DNA of 64,000 bases from Vibrio splendidus (GTDB lineage: Bacteria > Pseudomonadota > Gammaproteobacteria > Enterobacterales > Vibrionaceae), in the NCBI RefSeq assembly GCF_001557875.1, contig NZ_LNRF01000008.1:1-64000 (forward strand), in the 5' to 3' direction. The position numbers were made by a program, and so were the translations under genes. Position 1 is the first letter of the stretch, and every line of letters begins with the position of its first letter. This document shows, one piece after another, positions 8,828 to 16,468 of this stretch. A model generated the notes under the pieces. It made no database searches and was not told the DNA's origin. It saw only the letters and a list, made by a program, of their open reading frames with translations.

Positions 8828-10053
8828 CACGACACTCTTACTGCGATACGGTGGCAACCATTAAACAGGTAACCTTTAGGATTCCATTGCGGTTGCACGA
8901 CTGGCTGGCAATCACCTTCGCTATCGGTCGCCTTCGCCCAAATCTCATAATAACCTGTCATAGGAAGGTCTAGATCGGCTTCCCATTGTTGCCACGCGCC
9001 TTTGTTTACTGGCTTATTCAGCTTTGCATCCTGCCAAGTGGTACCGTAATCGTAACTCACTTGCAGCCTCTCAACGGTTCTTAGCCCAGCCCAAGCATGA
9101 CCACTGACTTTAATCTTTTTACCAAGGGGAAACTCAGTTCCGCTTTTTGGAGAAGTAATCAGCGACTTCACAATCATCTCTTCAATGATTCGGAAATCTT
9201 TGTTATCCACTTTCTCACCCGGAGCGATTGGGTTCTTAGGCACTTGATAAGCAGGAGCCGCCATCTTGTGGCCATCATGAATCTTATTTCGAATACTGAT
9301 GCCTGTTGTGCATTTCTGAGAAACAGAAGCCGGTCGACCGCCAAATACCGTTCGTAGCGGATAACCATGGAGATAAGGGATCGGCTCGCCATTCATTTCC
9401 CATGCAATCAAGGCGTTATCGTTCATTGCAGCTGCAATAGGAACACCACGTGAAATCGCCTCACCTTTACCACTCAAGTGTTTATCAAAGCCATGGTTAC
9501 CAACGTAAACCGCATCATCTTTAATGCCACAGTCTTTGAGCACATCGCTCAACAACACCCCTGTCCACTGCGAACAATAGACACCAGCATTGTTCCATTG
9601 ATTACCTTTGGTGCTTGGATAAAAGTTGTTACGACTGTTACCACCACACTCCAACACAAGGCTTTGTGTGTGATGTTTAAACTTAGATTTGAGCTCGGCT
9701 ATCGTGTAGGTTTTGCTTTGTTTTACCGATTCCCCTTTCACTTCGAAGGTCCAAGTGTCAGGGTCCATCTCCGTAAAATCAGGCATCAAGCCATTCCAAC
9801 GAACAAAGGGAACATCTGCAGGTGTCACAGCAGGCGCAAGCATACTTTCTGGCGGATACGCATTCAAAGGGTTGGTATTTAAAACGGTGTAGTAATCCGG
9901 TAGATCTTCTGCTTTTGCCCACGTTAATGCATTGATATCCAATGCAGCTAAACCTTCAGGACGATTCGCGGCAAATACCCACGACACTGGCAATGCAGAT
10001 ACTGCGGTTGCTGAAAGCGCGGCTTTAAGGAACTGTCTTCTATCTAAACTCAT
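8827..10053 (-). CDS. Sulfite-oxidase-family molybdopterin enzyme (SorA/SoxC-like), Tat-exported
   Basis: 408 residues. The N-terminus MSLDRRQFLKAALSATAV is a Tat signal with the twin arginine, consistent with export of a folded Mo-cofactor protein. The Mo-binding domain shows SLVLECGGNSRNNFYP, where the Cys is the Mo ligand, and later GRPASVSQKCTTGIS. A C-terminal dimerisation domain follows (KIKVSGHAWAGLRTVERLQVSYDYG). Family members oxidise sulfite to sulfate (SorA) or act on sulfane sulfur bound to a carrier (SoxC). No soxXYZAB genes are present, so sulfite oxidation is the more likely role. Both ends overlap cytochrome genes by four bases or fewer. Confidence 0.87.
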   Translation of the reverse strand: MSLDRRQFLKAALSATAVSALPVSWVFAANRPEGLAALDINALTWAKAEDLPDYYTVLNTNPLNAYPPESMLAPAVTPADVPFVRWNGLMPDFTEMDPDTWTFEVKGESVKQSKTYTIAELKSKFKHHTQSLVLECGGNSRNNFYPSTKGNQWNNAGVYCSQWTGVLLSDVLKDCGIKDDAVYVGNHGFDKHLSGKGEAISRGVPIAAAMNDNALIAWEMNGEPIPYLHGYPLRTVFGGRPASVSQKCTTGISIRNKIHDGHKMAAPAYQVPKNPIAPGEKVDNKDFRIIEEMIVKSLITSPKSGTEFPLGKKIKVSGHAWAGLRTVERLQVSYDYGTTWQDAKLNKPVNKGAWQQWEADLDLPMTGYYEIWAKATDSEGDCQPVVQPQWNPKGYLFNGCHRIAVRVS

Positions 10054-10355
10054 TGCGGTGCCCCTGTTTTATTCAGTTGGTAAAAGTAATTAGCTAACTT
10101 CTTGATGTCTTCTTCTGACAATAATTGCGCGACTTTGGACATCGTTTTGTCCTCACGCTTACCACTTTTAAAGTCAGTCAGTTGCTCAGTAAGGTAGACT
10201 TGGTTTTGCCACTTAAGGTTGGGGATAGAGGGAAACGAGGTGTCGTTGTTACTGCCATGACAAGCAATGCACATATTGGCGAGTTGCTGGTACTCAGCTG
10301 CCGGAGCGACAGTCGATAAAAAGAGTAACATCAAAGCTAAAGCGGACTTACGCAA
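10050..10355 (-). CDS. Small periplasmic class I cytochrome c, first gene of the Mo-enzyme operon
   Basis: 101 residues with a cleavable signal (MRKSALALMLLFLSTVAPA) and a heme site CIACH, then SFPSIPNLKWQNQVYLTEQLTDF and a later Met in DKTMSKVA that may be the axial ligand. This is the c553/c4-half type. The ATG is preceded by AGGAG on the coding strand. The stop codon overlaps the molybdoenzyme start (CAATGA). Together the operon encodes one Mo enzyme and three distinct monoheme cytochromes. Confidence 0.87.
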   Translation of the reverse strand: MRKSALALMLLFLSTVAPAAEYQQLANMCIACHGSNNDTSFPSIPNLKWQNQVYLTEQLTDFKSGKREDKTMSKVAQLLSEEDIKKLANYFYQLNKTGAPQ

Positions 10356-10596
10356 AGCTTCTCCTTAGATTTAGATCAACAAAATAGATTAACTAGCTGC
10401 TTATTGAGCACATTACAGCAAATCACTCGGATGATTTAAATTCAATTAGATTTAACCACTGTTCAATTTAACTGAACAGATTCATAAAACACATGAAAAA
10501 ACCTGAATAAATACTGGTTAGCTGTCCATTTTAAATGTATGGGTAATAACTAAAGACGGGTGTCGATGTATGGAAATACGTACGATATAGAATGCG

Positions 10597-10664
10597 CGAG
10601 ATTACGAGGTTGCGAGGTTGCGAGGTTGCGAGGTTGCGAGGTTGCGAGGTTGCGAGGTTGCGAG
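10597..10664. repeat. Octanucleotide tandem repeat (CGAGGTTG), seven perfect copies
   Basis: CGAGGTTG is repeated seven times without interruption from 10605 to 10660, with a degenerate copy CGAGATTA before it and a partial CGAG after it. It lies in the 390-bp gap between the Mo-enzyme operon and ihfA. The frames through it are not genes. Such short perfect arrays change length by slippage, so copy number should vary among strains. Confidence 0.95.
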
Positions 10665-10703
10665 ATGATAAAAGACTTAAAGAGAGGCACAACAATAATT
10701 GCC

Positions 10704-10739
10704 AGACCAAAAACAAAAAGACCACGCTAGGCGTGGTCT
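10704..10739 (-). terminator. Rho-independent terminator after ihfA
   Basis: AGACCACGC / GCGTGGTCT is a perfect 9-bp stem with a 3-base loop, followed on the minus strand by TTTTTGTTTTT. It lies directly downstream of the ihfA stop codon. Confidence 0.93.
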
Positions 10740-10748
10740 ATTGCTTGG

Positions 10749-11045
10749 CTACTTCTCGATTTTAATATTTTCAACTCGGGCCTTTAGTTTTTGTCCCGGT
10801 CTGAAAGTAACAACACGTCGAGCAGAAATTGGAATGTCTTCACCAGTTTTCGGGTTACGACCAGGTCGCTCGTTTTTCTCGCGAAGATCAAAATTACCAA
10901 AACCAGACAGTTTTACCTGTTCGCCATTTTCGAGTGCTTTACGAACTTCTTCGAAAAACACTTCAACCGTTTCCTTGGCATCCCGCTTGCTGTATCCGAG
11001 TGTCTCAAACAGGTTCTCAGCCAAATCGGCCTTCGTGAGTGCCAT
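10749..11045 (-). CDS. ihfA: Integration host factor alpha subunit
   Basis: 98-residue HU/IHF-family DNA-bending protein that pairs with IhfB. It starts MALTKADLAENLFETLG and contains the family signature GFGNFDLREKNERPGRNPKTG, whose Pro inserts into the minor groove. The N-terminal helices and the length identify the alpha subunit, not HU. The start is preceded by GAGGAAAG. In E. coli and, from memory, V. cholerae ihfA is the last gene of the pheST operon; here about 600 bp upstream there is no pheT but a divergent Zur-like gene, so ihfA has its own promoter or the locus has been rearranged. Confidence 0.95.
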   Translation of the reverse strand: MALTKADLAENLFETLGYSKRDAKETVEVFFEEVRKALENGEQVKLSGFGNFDLREKNERPGRNPKTGEDIPISARRVVTFRPGQKLKARVENIKIEK

Positions 11046-11652
11046 AAAACTTTCCTCAAAGCTATGTTAAACATTGCTACTATCGTCAGTAGCGCCAAAG
11101 CATTTACCCTATTCAATCAATGAGATAAGGTCATTTACAAGGAAAGTGTATGCCAAGCTTCTGATTTTCGCCAACTTTTTTATCTTAACTATTTAATTAT
11201 TCTTTCAAATCAGAAAGATAAGTCGCTTCAAATTTCACATATATAGCTAAAAACCATCTACTCAACAGCCACAGAATAGAACTATACTCCACAAAAATAG
11301 ATTAGTTCAGAATTTAAAACTTAAGCGATCCGAATATTAATTTTTGAGACTTTTCTCCGATACCCAATAAAATCAGCCACTTGATTTGATATTGGACTCA
11401 ACAGAGGTCACTAAATAAACGTTATTAAATATGAGATTTGTATCATTTCAGAATTTAATTCGAATTCGCTTATAACAACCCATGTTCTTTTGGGAGTTTA
11501 ATCAGTAATCCAATCATTATAAGAAAGCTTCTTTGGTACAACATGCAAATGATGGGCAATAAACGGCTATTATTCATCTACAAAGTAAGCTTGGAAAGAG
11601 AGAGCCCACCTAAGAGGTTCTTTAATTAAAAGTTCGTTTCTTATAGCTAGTT
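11046..11652. other. AT-rich 600-bp gap between ihfA and the zinc cluster
   Basis: No coding frame is convincing on either strand. The region is clearly A+T-rich and must hold the ihfA promoter on its left and the regulator promoter on its right. I see no tRNA, terminator pair or repeat. It is long for a Vibrio divergent intergenic region and may be the scar of a rearrangement that separated ihfA from pheST, or carry an unannotated RNA. Confidence 0.4.
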
Positions 11653-11665
11653 GTTATGTTATAAC
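11653..11665 (+). promoter_or_regulatory. Zur-type operator upstream of the Zur-like regulator
   Basis: GTTATGTTATAAC matches 12 of 13 positions of the gamma-proteobacterial Zur core GTTATAWTATAAC. It is embedded in the perfect palindrome TATGTTATAACATA (11655-11668) and ends 32 bp before the regulator start. This suggests autoregulation and zinc-dependent repression of the genes downstream. The same motif recurs before the aspartoacylase gene and before zevA. Confidence 0.75.
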
Positions 11666-11697
11666 ATATCCACATTATCACTAATTTTGTGGATTGA

Positions 11698-12153
11698 ATG
11701 AGAGACATCGAAGCGATCATCGAGCACGTAAAACAAGGCTGTAAAACAAACGGAAAACAGTTTACCGCTAAAAGACTGTTGATACTGCGTGCGCTGGTTC
11801 ATGCCGACAAAGCTCTGTCTGCGTATGAACTCGTTGAATACTGTAAGGAACACTTTGACCAGCACGTTCAAGCGATGTCAGTTTATCGAGTGTTGGAATT
11901 TCTTGAAGAGCAGCACTTAGCACACAAACTGCAAGTCTCTAATAAGTACATACTTTGCGACCATATCCTTTGCGATCATGAGCACGGCATCCCGCAATTT
12001 TTGATTTGCTCTAAGTGCGACAAAATCAGCGAGCAAACCATCGCCCCTTCCATCATTCGCGATCTTCAATCTCATGCAAAGCAAGAAGGCTTTACTGTAA
12101 CAAGCCCACAGTTAGAGATTAGCTGCGTATGTGATGAATGCGTCGATACATAA
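11698..12153 (+). CDS. Fur-family regulator of the Zur type
   Basis: 151 residues with an N-terminal winged helix (FTAKRLLILRALVHADKALSAYELVEYC, then AMSVYRVLEFLEEQHLAHKL) and a C-terminal metal-binding domain with CDHILCDHEHG, ICSKCDK and CVCDEC. The paired CxxC motifs form the structural zinc site of Zur proteins, and the spacing resembles E. coli Zur more than Fur. It most likely represses zinc-uptake and zinc-sparing genes when zinc is plentiful. Vibrio zur, as I recall, usually sits near dusA elsewhere, so this may be a second, cluster-specific copy; I therefore give no symbol. The genes downstream are zinc-related. Confidence 0.82.
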   Translation: MRDIEAIIEHVKQGCKTNGKQFTAKRLLILRALVHADKALSAYELVEYCKEHFDQHVQAMSVYRVLEFLEEQHLAHKLQVSNKYILCDHILCDHEHGIPQFLICSKCDKISEQTIAPSIIRDLQSHAKQEGFTVTSPQLEISCVCDECVDT

Positions 12154-12178
12154 GCTCTAAGCTCTAAGCTCTAAGCTC
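12151..12178 (+). repeat. Heptanucleotide tandem repeat (TAAGCTC), four copies
   Basis: TAAGCTC occurs four times in a row, the first TAA being the stop codon of the Zur-like gene, followed by a partial TAA. It lies in the 110-bp spacer before the dihydroorotase gene. Seven-base units change the spacer length without affecting either protein. Confidence 0.9.
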
Positions 12179-12263
12179 TAAAAAGCATAGACGTAACCGT
12201 AACGATATTTTATTAAACACTCCCCCAGCATTAGCACTAATCAAAAAGGAAGAATGAACCGCT

Positions 12264-13634
12264 ATGTCTGCAACACTCATCAAGAATGCCCGCTTGGTCA
12301 ATGAAGGCATCATTGCCGAATCGGATCTATTGATCATTAACCAGCGAATAGAAAGAATCGCCAATAACATTGAACCAAAACCAGACGATGAGATTATTGA
12401 CGCTCAAGGGTGCTATCTCCTTCCAGGGATGATTGACGATCAAGTCCATTTTCGCGAACCCGGCCTCACTCACAAAGGCTCAATAGCCACCGAATCACGA
12501 GCTGCAGTTGCTGGCGGCATTACGAGTTATATGGAAATGCCGAACGTAAACCCGGCGACCACCACCATTGAAGCATTAGAACGAAAGTTTGATATTGCAG
12601 CACAAAGCTCACTGGCAAATTATTCATTTTACCTTGGTGCGACCGAAGACAACCTTGAACAAATCAAACAACTCGACCCTAAGAATCATTGTGGGGTGAA
12701 GGTGTTTATGGGCGCTTCCACTGGCAACCTATTGGTGGAAGATCCTCAAGCGCTAGATGCTATATTCCGCGACTCTCCCGTACTTATCGTTACCCATTGT
12801 GAAAGCGGCCCCGTCATTGTCCAAAACCAAGAAAAACTGAGAGAAGAGAAAGCCGAATTCACGATTGAAGACCACCCCACGCTGCGAGACGCCAATGCTT
12901 GCTACGCCTCTTCGTCATACGCAGTAGAGCTAGCCAAAAAGTACAGCAGTCAACTTCATGTACTGCACATCACGACTGAGAAAGAACTCGCACTGTTTGA
13001 AACAGGCCCCATTCAAAACAAGCACATTACGGCTGAAGCTTGTGTCCACCACCTTTGGTTTAGCAACCAAGACTACGCAGCGTTGGGCAATCAAATTAAG
13101 TGTAACCCTGCCATCAAATATCCGAGTGATCGTGACGCGCTAATAGCGGCTCTGAATTCGGGAAAAATCGACATTATTGCGACGGATCACGCGCCTCATA
13201 CATGGGAAGAAAAACAGGTTCCCTATGAACAAGCACCCGCAGGTTTACCTTTAGTCCAGCATGCTTTGTTGACGCTGTTTGACCATGTGAAATCAGGAAG
13301 AATGACGATGACTCAGGTTGTAGAGAAAACGGCTCACAACCCAGCACTGCGCTATGCAATACGTGAACGAGGCTTTATTCGCGAAGGTTACTACGCCGAT
13401 TTAGTCTTGGTTGACTCGCAAGCACCAACCTTAGTCAGCGATGAAAACAGCTTATACCAATGTATATGGTCACCATTTTCAGGGCATGAGTTCTCCGCTC
13501 AGGTAAAGCACACATGGGTAAATGGATCCAGAGTGTATAGCCATCCTGAGGCATTCGCAGATCAAAAGACTCAAGACAGCGTCAAACAAAGCACTCAGCC
13601 AACACCGGCAATGAGGCTCTCTTTTGAACGTTAG
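12264..13634 (+). CDS. Dihydroorotase-type amidohydrolase (class I), zinc-cluster paralogue
   Basis: 456 residues of the amidohydrolase superfamily: an N-terminal beta-sandwich, then the TIM barrel. Motifs are DDQVHFREPGLTHKGS (residues 58 on), VKVFMGASTG with the lysine that is usually carboxylated, VTHCES, LHVLHIT, and DIIATDHAPHTWEEK with the catalytic Asp. The first His of the normal HxH zinc pair is Gln (Q60, with H62). From memory the same DDQVHFREPG form is seen in a subset of known dihydroorotases, so the enzyme need not be inactive. The housekeeping pyrC is expected elsewhere. Its place after a Zur-like gene and before a COG0523 GTPase fits the idea of a spare enzyme used under zinc limitation. 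Confidence 0.85.
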   Translation: MSATLIKNARLVNEGIIAESDLLIINQRIERIANNIEPKPDDEIIDAQGCYLLPGMIDDQVHFREPGLTHKGSIATESRAAVAGGITSYMEMPNVNPATTTIEALERKFDIAAQSSLANYSFYLGATEDNLEQIKQLDPKNHCGVKVFMGASTGNLLVEDPQALDAIFRDSPVLIVTHCESGPVIVQNQEKLREEKAEFTIEDHPTLRDANACYASSSYAVELAKKYSSQLHVLHITTEKELALFETGPIQNKHITAEACVHHLWFSNQDYAALGNQIKCNPAIKYPSDRDALIAALNSGKIDIIATDHAPHTWEEKQVPYEQAPAGLPLVQHALLTLFDHVKSGRMTMTQVVEKTAHNPALRYAIRERGFIREGYYADLVLVDSQAPTLVSDENSLYQCIWSPFSGHEFSAQVKHTWVNGSRVYSHPEAFADQKTQDSVKQSTQPTPAMRLSFER

Positions 13635-13737
13635 AGCCTCGACTAAGAAAAACAGACCACCATCTAAACAACGGAATAAATCGCTGGCCACTTATAACGG
13701 TAGGCCCAGCGGCACTAAAAAAATAAAAGAGCTCAAT

Positions 13738-14298
13738 ATGTTAAGAAGAAACCCTAGCGGCCATATGCCGAACGTGTCGGAAACCACCTTCATTGACCCG
13801 ACCGCTATCATCTGCGGGAAAGTCATCATTGAAGATAACGTGTTTATCGGCCCCTACGCCGTCATTCGTGCCGACGAGGTTAACGAACAAGGTGACATGG
13901 AAGCAATCGTGATTAAGCGCGATACCAATATTCAAGATGGTGTCGTCATACACTCAAAAGCAGGAGCAGCGGTGACCATTGGAGAACGCTCTTCTATCGC
14001 TCACCGCTCTATCATTCATGGGCCATGTGAAGTTTGTGACGATGTCTTTATTGGCTTCAACTCGGTGGTATTCAATGCTGTGATTGGCAAAGGTTGCGTC
14101 ATTCGCCACAACTGTGTGGTAGATGGCCTCGATTTACCGGAAAACTTCCATGTCCCACCAATGACCAATATAGGCTCAGGGTTTGACTTAAATAGCATCT
14201 CCAAAGTACCGCCTGAATACTCCGCATTTTCAGAGTCTGTGGTATCAGCCAACCACACCTTAGTTCAAGGCTATAGGAGAATTGCTAATGAGCTCTGA
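13738..14298 (+). CDS. Gamma-class carbonic anhydrase family protein
   Basis: I start at the ATG preceded by AAAAGA, giving 186 residues. The frame is open about 38 codons further upstream, but that part is low-complexity basic sequence overlapping the previous stop. The protein is a left-handed beta-helix of hexapeptide repeats (IICGKVIIEDNVFIGPYAVIRAD). Metal-ligand histidines are visible in VVIHSKAG and SIAHRSIIHGP. Carbonic anhydrase activity (CO2 to bicarbonate) can use zinc, iron or cobalt, so a gamma-class paralogue makes sense in a zinc-starvation set. It overlaps the next gene by 17 bp, so the two are coupled. Confidence 0.85.
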   Translation: MLRRNPSGHMPNVSETTFIDPTAIICGKVIIEDNVFIGPYAVIRADEVNEQGDMEAIVIKRDTNIQDGVVIHSKAGAAVTIGERSSIAHRSIIHGPCEVCDDVFIGFNSVVFNAVIGKGCVIRHNCVVDGLDLPENFHVPPMTNIGSGFDLNSISKVPPEYSAFSESVVSANHTLVQGYRRIANEL

Positions 14299-15292
14299 TA
14301 AGTCACCTATGTTAGGCATTCCAACTAACATTATTACTGGGTTCCTTGGGGTGGGAAAAACCTCTGCGATTCTCAACCTGATGAAGAACAAACCAGAAAA
14401 TGAGCGCTGGGCTGTGCTAGTTAATGAGTTTGGAGAAATCGGCGTTGATGGTAGCTTGATTCAAGGCAACCAGACCGCACAACAAGTGTTCATTCGTGAA
14501 GTACCCGGTGGTTGCATGTGTTGTGCGGCAGGTTTACCGATGCAAATCGCGCTTAATCAACTGCTTACCGAAGCCAAACCAGATCGTTTGTTAATCGAAC
14601 CAACAGGGCTTGGCCATCCTAAAGAAGTACTACAAGTTTTGTCCTCTGAACATTACCGTAAAGTACTATCACTGCAGAAAAACGTTACCTTAGTCGATGC
14701 ACGGAAGCTCTCTGATTCTCGCTATGCAGATCACGATACCTTCAATCAGCAAATTACCATTGCCGATACCGTAGTTGGTAACAAAGTCGACCTATACCAA
14801 GATGGCGACGCAGAGAAACTGGCTGAATACGTGACTGAGATTTGTCACCCGAATACCAAGCTAGTCTTCGCTCACCATGGAAAAATCCCTTTTGAAGAGT
14901 TCGAAGGAGATACAAACTTCTTTGGTCAACAAGCGCACCACAACCATCATCATCACCAGCAAGACAAGCCGCTCGCTTCAGAATTACCAATGCCAGAAAG
15001 CGGCATGATCAAAGCGACTAACCAAGGTGAAGGTTTTGAAAGCGTTGGTTGGCGATTCTCTGCAGAGAAACTGTTTGACCACCAACGTTTGAGACACTTT
15101 TTAGTTGGATTGAAAGCTGAGCGGATGAAAGCGGTATTCATTACTCAAAGTGGTATTTTCGGGTACAACTTAACAGAGGATGGCTTGACGGAATCAGAAC
15201 TCGATGAGTGTATCGAAACCAGAATAGAAGTGATCGGTCTAGAAATAGATGACGTGCTAGAGAGCCAGTTACTTGAGTGCATGATCGCTTAA
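14282..15292 (+). CDS. COG0523-family GTPase, putative zinc metallochaperone
   Basis: 336 residues of the CobW/YjiA/ZNG1 family. It shows the Walker A GFLGVGKTSAI, the signature metal site GGCMCCAAG (CxCC), the G4 motif NKVD, a His-rich stretch HHNHHHHQQ in the linker, and a C-terminal CobW domain. Members under Zur control deliver zinc to essential enzymes when zinc is scarce; the CxCC and His-rich parts bind the metal. Two zinc-enzyme paralogues precede it in the same transcription direction and a Zur-type box lies at the head of the cluster. The exact client is unknown. Confidence 0.9.
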   Translation: MLMSSDKSPMLGIPTNIITGFLGVGKTSAILNLMKNKPENERWAVLVNEFGEIGVDGSLIQGNQTAQQVFIREVPGGCMCCAAGLPMQIALNQLLTEAKPDRLLIEPTGLGHPKEVLQVLSSEHYRKVLSLQKNVTLVDARKLSDSRYADHDTFNQQITIADTVVGNKVDLYQDGDAEKLAEYVTEICHPNTKLVFAHHGKIPFEEFEGDTNFFGQQAHHNHHHHQQDKPLASELPMPESGMIKATNQGEGFESVGWRFSAEKLFDHQRLRHFLVGLKAERMKAVFITQSGIFGYNLTEDGLTESELDECIETRIEVIGLEIDDVLESQLLECMIA

Positions 15293-15303
15293 GTCATAGA
15301 AAG

Positions 15304-15349
15304 AAATAAGCCCACTAACCTTGTATACCAAAGCTAGTGGGCTTATTTG
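15304..15349. terminator. Terminator between the COG0523 gene and the convergent aspartoacylase gene
   Basis: AATAAGCCCACTA pairs with TAGTGGGCTTATT across a loop of about 18 bases. The stem ends in A/T on both sides, so it can serve both convergent genes. The T run is short. Confidence 0.7.
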
Positions 15350-15391
15350 CTGGTTATGGATTAGCAGTCTTATCAGCTCCTAGAAAAATTC

Positions 15392-16264
15392 TTAGCCTAC
15401 AGAAACTAGACGCTTCTCTGCCAAGGCCATCGCAATGTTCACTTTAGCGTAAGCGCTCTCATTAATGAAATGTGGATAGATATCTTGTTCGCGCTCCCAA
15501 TAGATATCATAACCAAAAAAAGTCGCTAACAACGGCTCACCTTGCTTCACGGCTTCGAAATCTCTGCCACAAATCGCTGGGTGTACCGTAGCGACTCGCA
15601 TACCATCTGGACCAAGTGGCACATTCACCTCTTCAACATAGAAAAAAGCACTGTAATCTTGTAACGCTTTAACTTTGTTAAGGTTATGGTTCTCAACGTA
15701 ATCAAGAACCAAGGTCAGCATTTGCTTCATCAGTTTGAGAGTGTCGAACTTGAGTGACCCATGCGCTTGAGCCCCTACTTCAATCATGACGCCGCGATCA
15801 CCTGCCGTGCACAGGTATGGCTGCTCATCCCACGGTTTTCTGTCTTCAAAAAGAATATTGGCTTCCGGCATACGTTGCTTCACATACGCGCCCATTTTTT
15901 GGTAGAAAGCATCATTTGACAGCAAGATTAATGTCGCCCCCATATTGCTGGTCGTGTTGTGTAAATCAACGATCAATTGTTGCTCTCGATTTGCATCCCT
16001 TTCGGCAAACTGACGCGCGACCGCCTGTTCAGCTAAGTCAGATCCGCTTTCTTCATCACCAACAACAAACTGACGGTTTAGGTCTATATCTAGGTATCGT
16101 ACATTCTGTTCTACCGCTTTCGGATTTGCGATAACAGAAGTCGCAGCGAACGTTGAACGATCAGCCCCATACATGCCCTCTTTGATCAGCTTGTTTAGGT
16201 AAATACCTGAGAGTTCATTGCCGTGTGTTCCCGCAACCAGCAAGACTTGTTTAATTTTATCCAT
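15392..16264 (-). CDS. Aspartoacylase / succinylglutamate desuccinylase family zinc hydrolase
   Basis: Zinc carboxypeptidase-like hydrolase of about 290 residues. Motifs are close to vertebrate aspartoacylase: GTHGNELSG (His and Glu zinc ligands), DIDLNRQF, DLHNTTSNMG (third ligand His), VMIEVGAQAHG, and FINESAY at the C-terminus. The likely reaction is removal of an acyl group from an N-acyl-aspartate or similar amino acid. I prefer the ATG five codons inside the longer frame, whose start is TTG. A Zur-type box lies about 50 bp upstream, so the enzyme appears to belong to the zinc regulon; that a zinc enzyme should be induced by zinc lack is unexpected unless it frees a zinc ligand or metabolite. 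Confidence 0.85.
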   Translation of the reverse strand: MDKIKQVLLVAGTHGNELSGIYLNKLIKEGMYGADRSTFAATSVIANPKAVEQNVRYLDIDLNRQFVVGDEESGSDLAEQAVARQFAERDANREQQLIVDLHNTTSNMGATLILLSNDAFYQKMGAYVKQRMPEANILFEDRKPWDEQPYLCTAGDRGVMIEVGAQAHGSLKFDTLKLMKQMLTLVLDYVENHNLNKVKALQDYSAFFYVEEVNVPLGPDGMRVATVHPAICGRDFEAVKQGEPLLATFFGYDIYWEREQDIYPHFINESAYAKVNIAMALAEKRLVSVG

Positions 16265-16313
16265 GATATCGATGTCCAAATGTCGAGAAATCTACTTGCC
16301 CTATTTTTGATAT

Positions 16314-16326
16314 GATATAACATAAC
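16314..16326 (-). promoter_or_regulatory. Zur-type operator upstream of the aspartoacylase gene
   Basis: Read on the minus strand the site is GTTATGTTATATC, 11 of 13 to the Zur core. TATGATATAACATA on the plus strand differs at one base from the palindrome before the Zur-like gene. It is about 50 bp from the proposed start codon. The two sites bracket the zinc cluster. Confidence 0.65.
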
Positions 16327-16400
16327 AATTACTGACAAATTTCTCCAGATAACTTGACCGCCTTACATAAGATAACTTTAAGCAAATTCAATACATAGAA

Positions 16401-16426
16401 TAAGACCTCACAAGTGCGAGGTCTTA
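16401..16426 (-). terminator. Terminator after the EamA-type gene
   Basis: TAAGACCTC / GAGGTCTTA flank an 8-base loop. On the minus strand the stem follows the stop codon of the EamA transporter and is followed by TATT. The T-tract is modest. Confidence 0.65.
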
Positions 16427-16468
16427 TTTGTCATTGAAAGGTGCTTATGCAACATCAGTTTTCTTCAA

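Noticed and set aside
9478..9882. 134-codon plus-strand frame inside the molybdoenzyme gene
   Set aside because: It is antisense to a clear sulfite-oxidase-family protein and has no ribosome site or family features.
10366..10379. FNR-like sequence TAGATTTAGATCAA before the cytochrome operon
   Set aside because: One mismatch from TTGAT-N4-ATCAA, but it ends 11 bp from the start codon, in the leader, where activation is impossible and repression unlikely.
10597..10664. CRISPR-like direct repeats
   Set aside because: The 8-bp units are contiguous without spacers, so it is a simple tandem repeat.
13624..13737. N-terminal extension of the gamma-carbonic anhydrase
   Set aside because: TTG start overlapping the previous gene and basic low-complexity residues unlike the family; the ATG at 13738 fits known starts.
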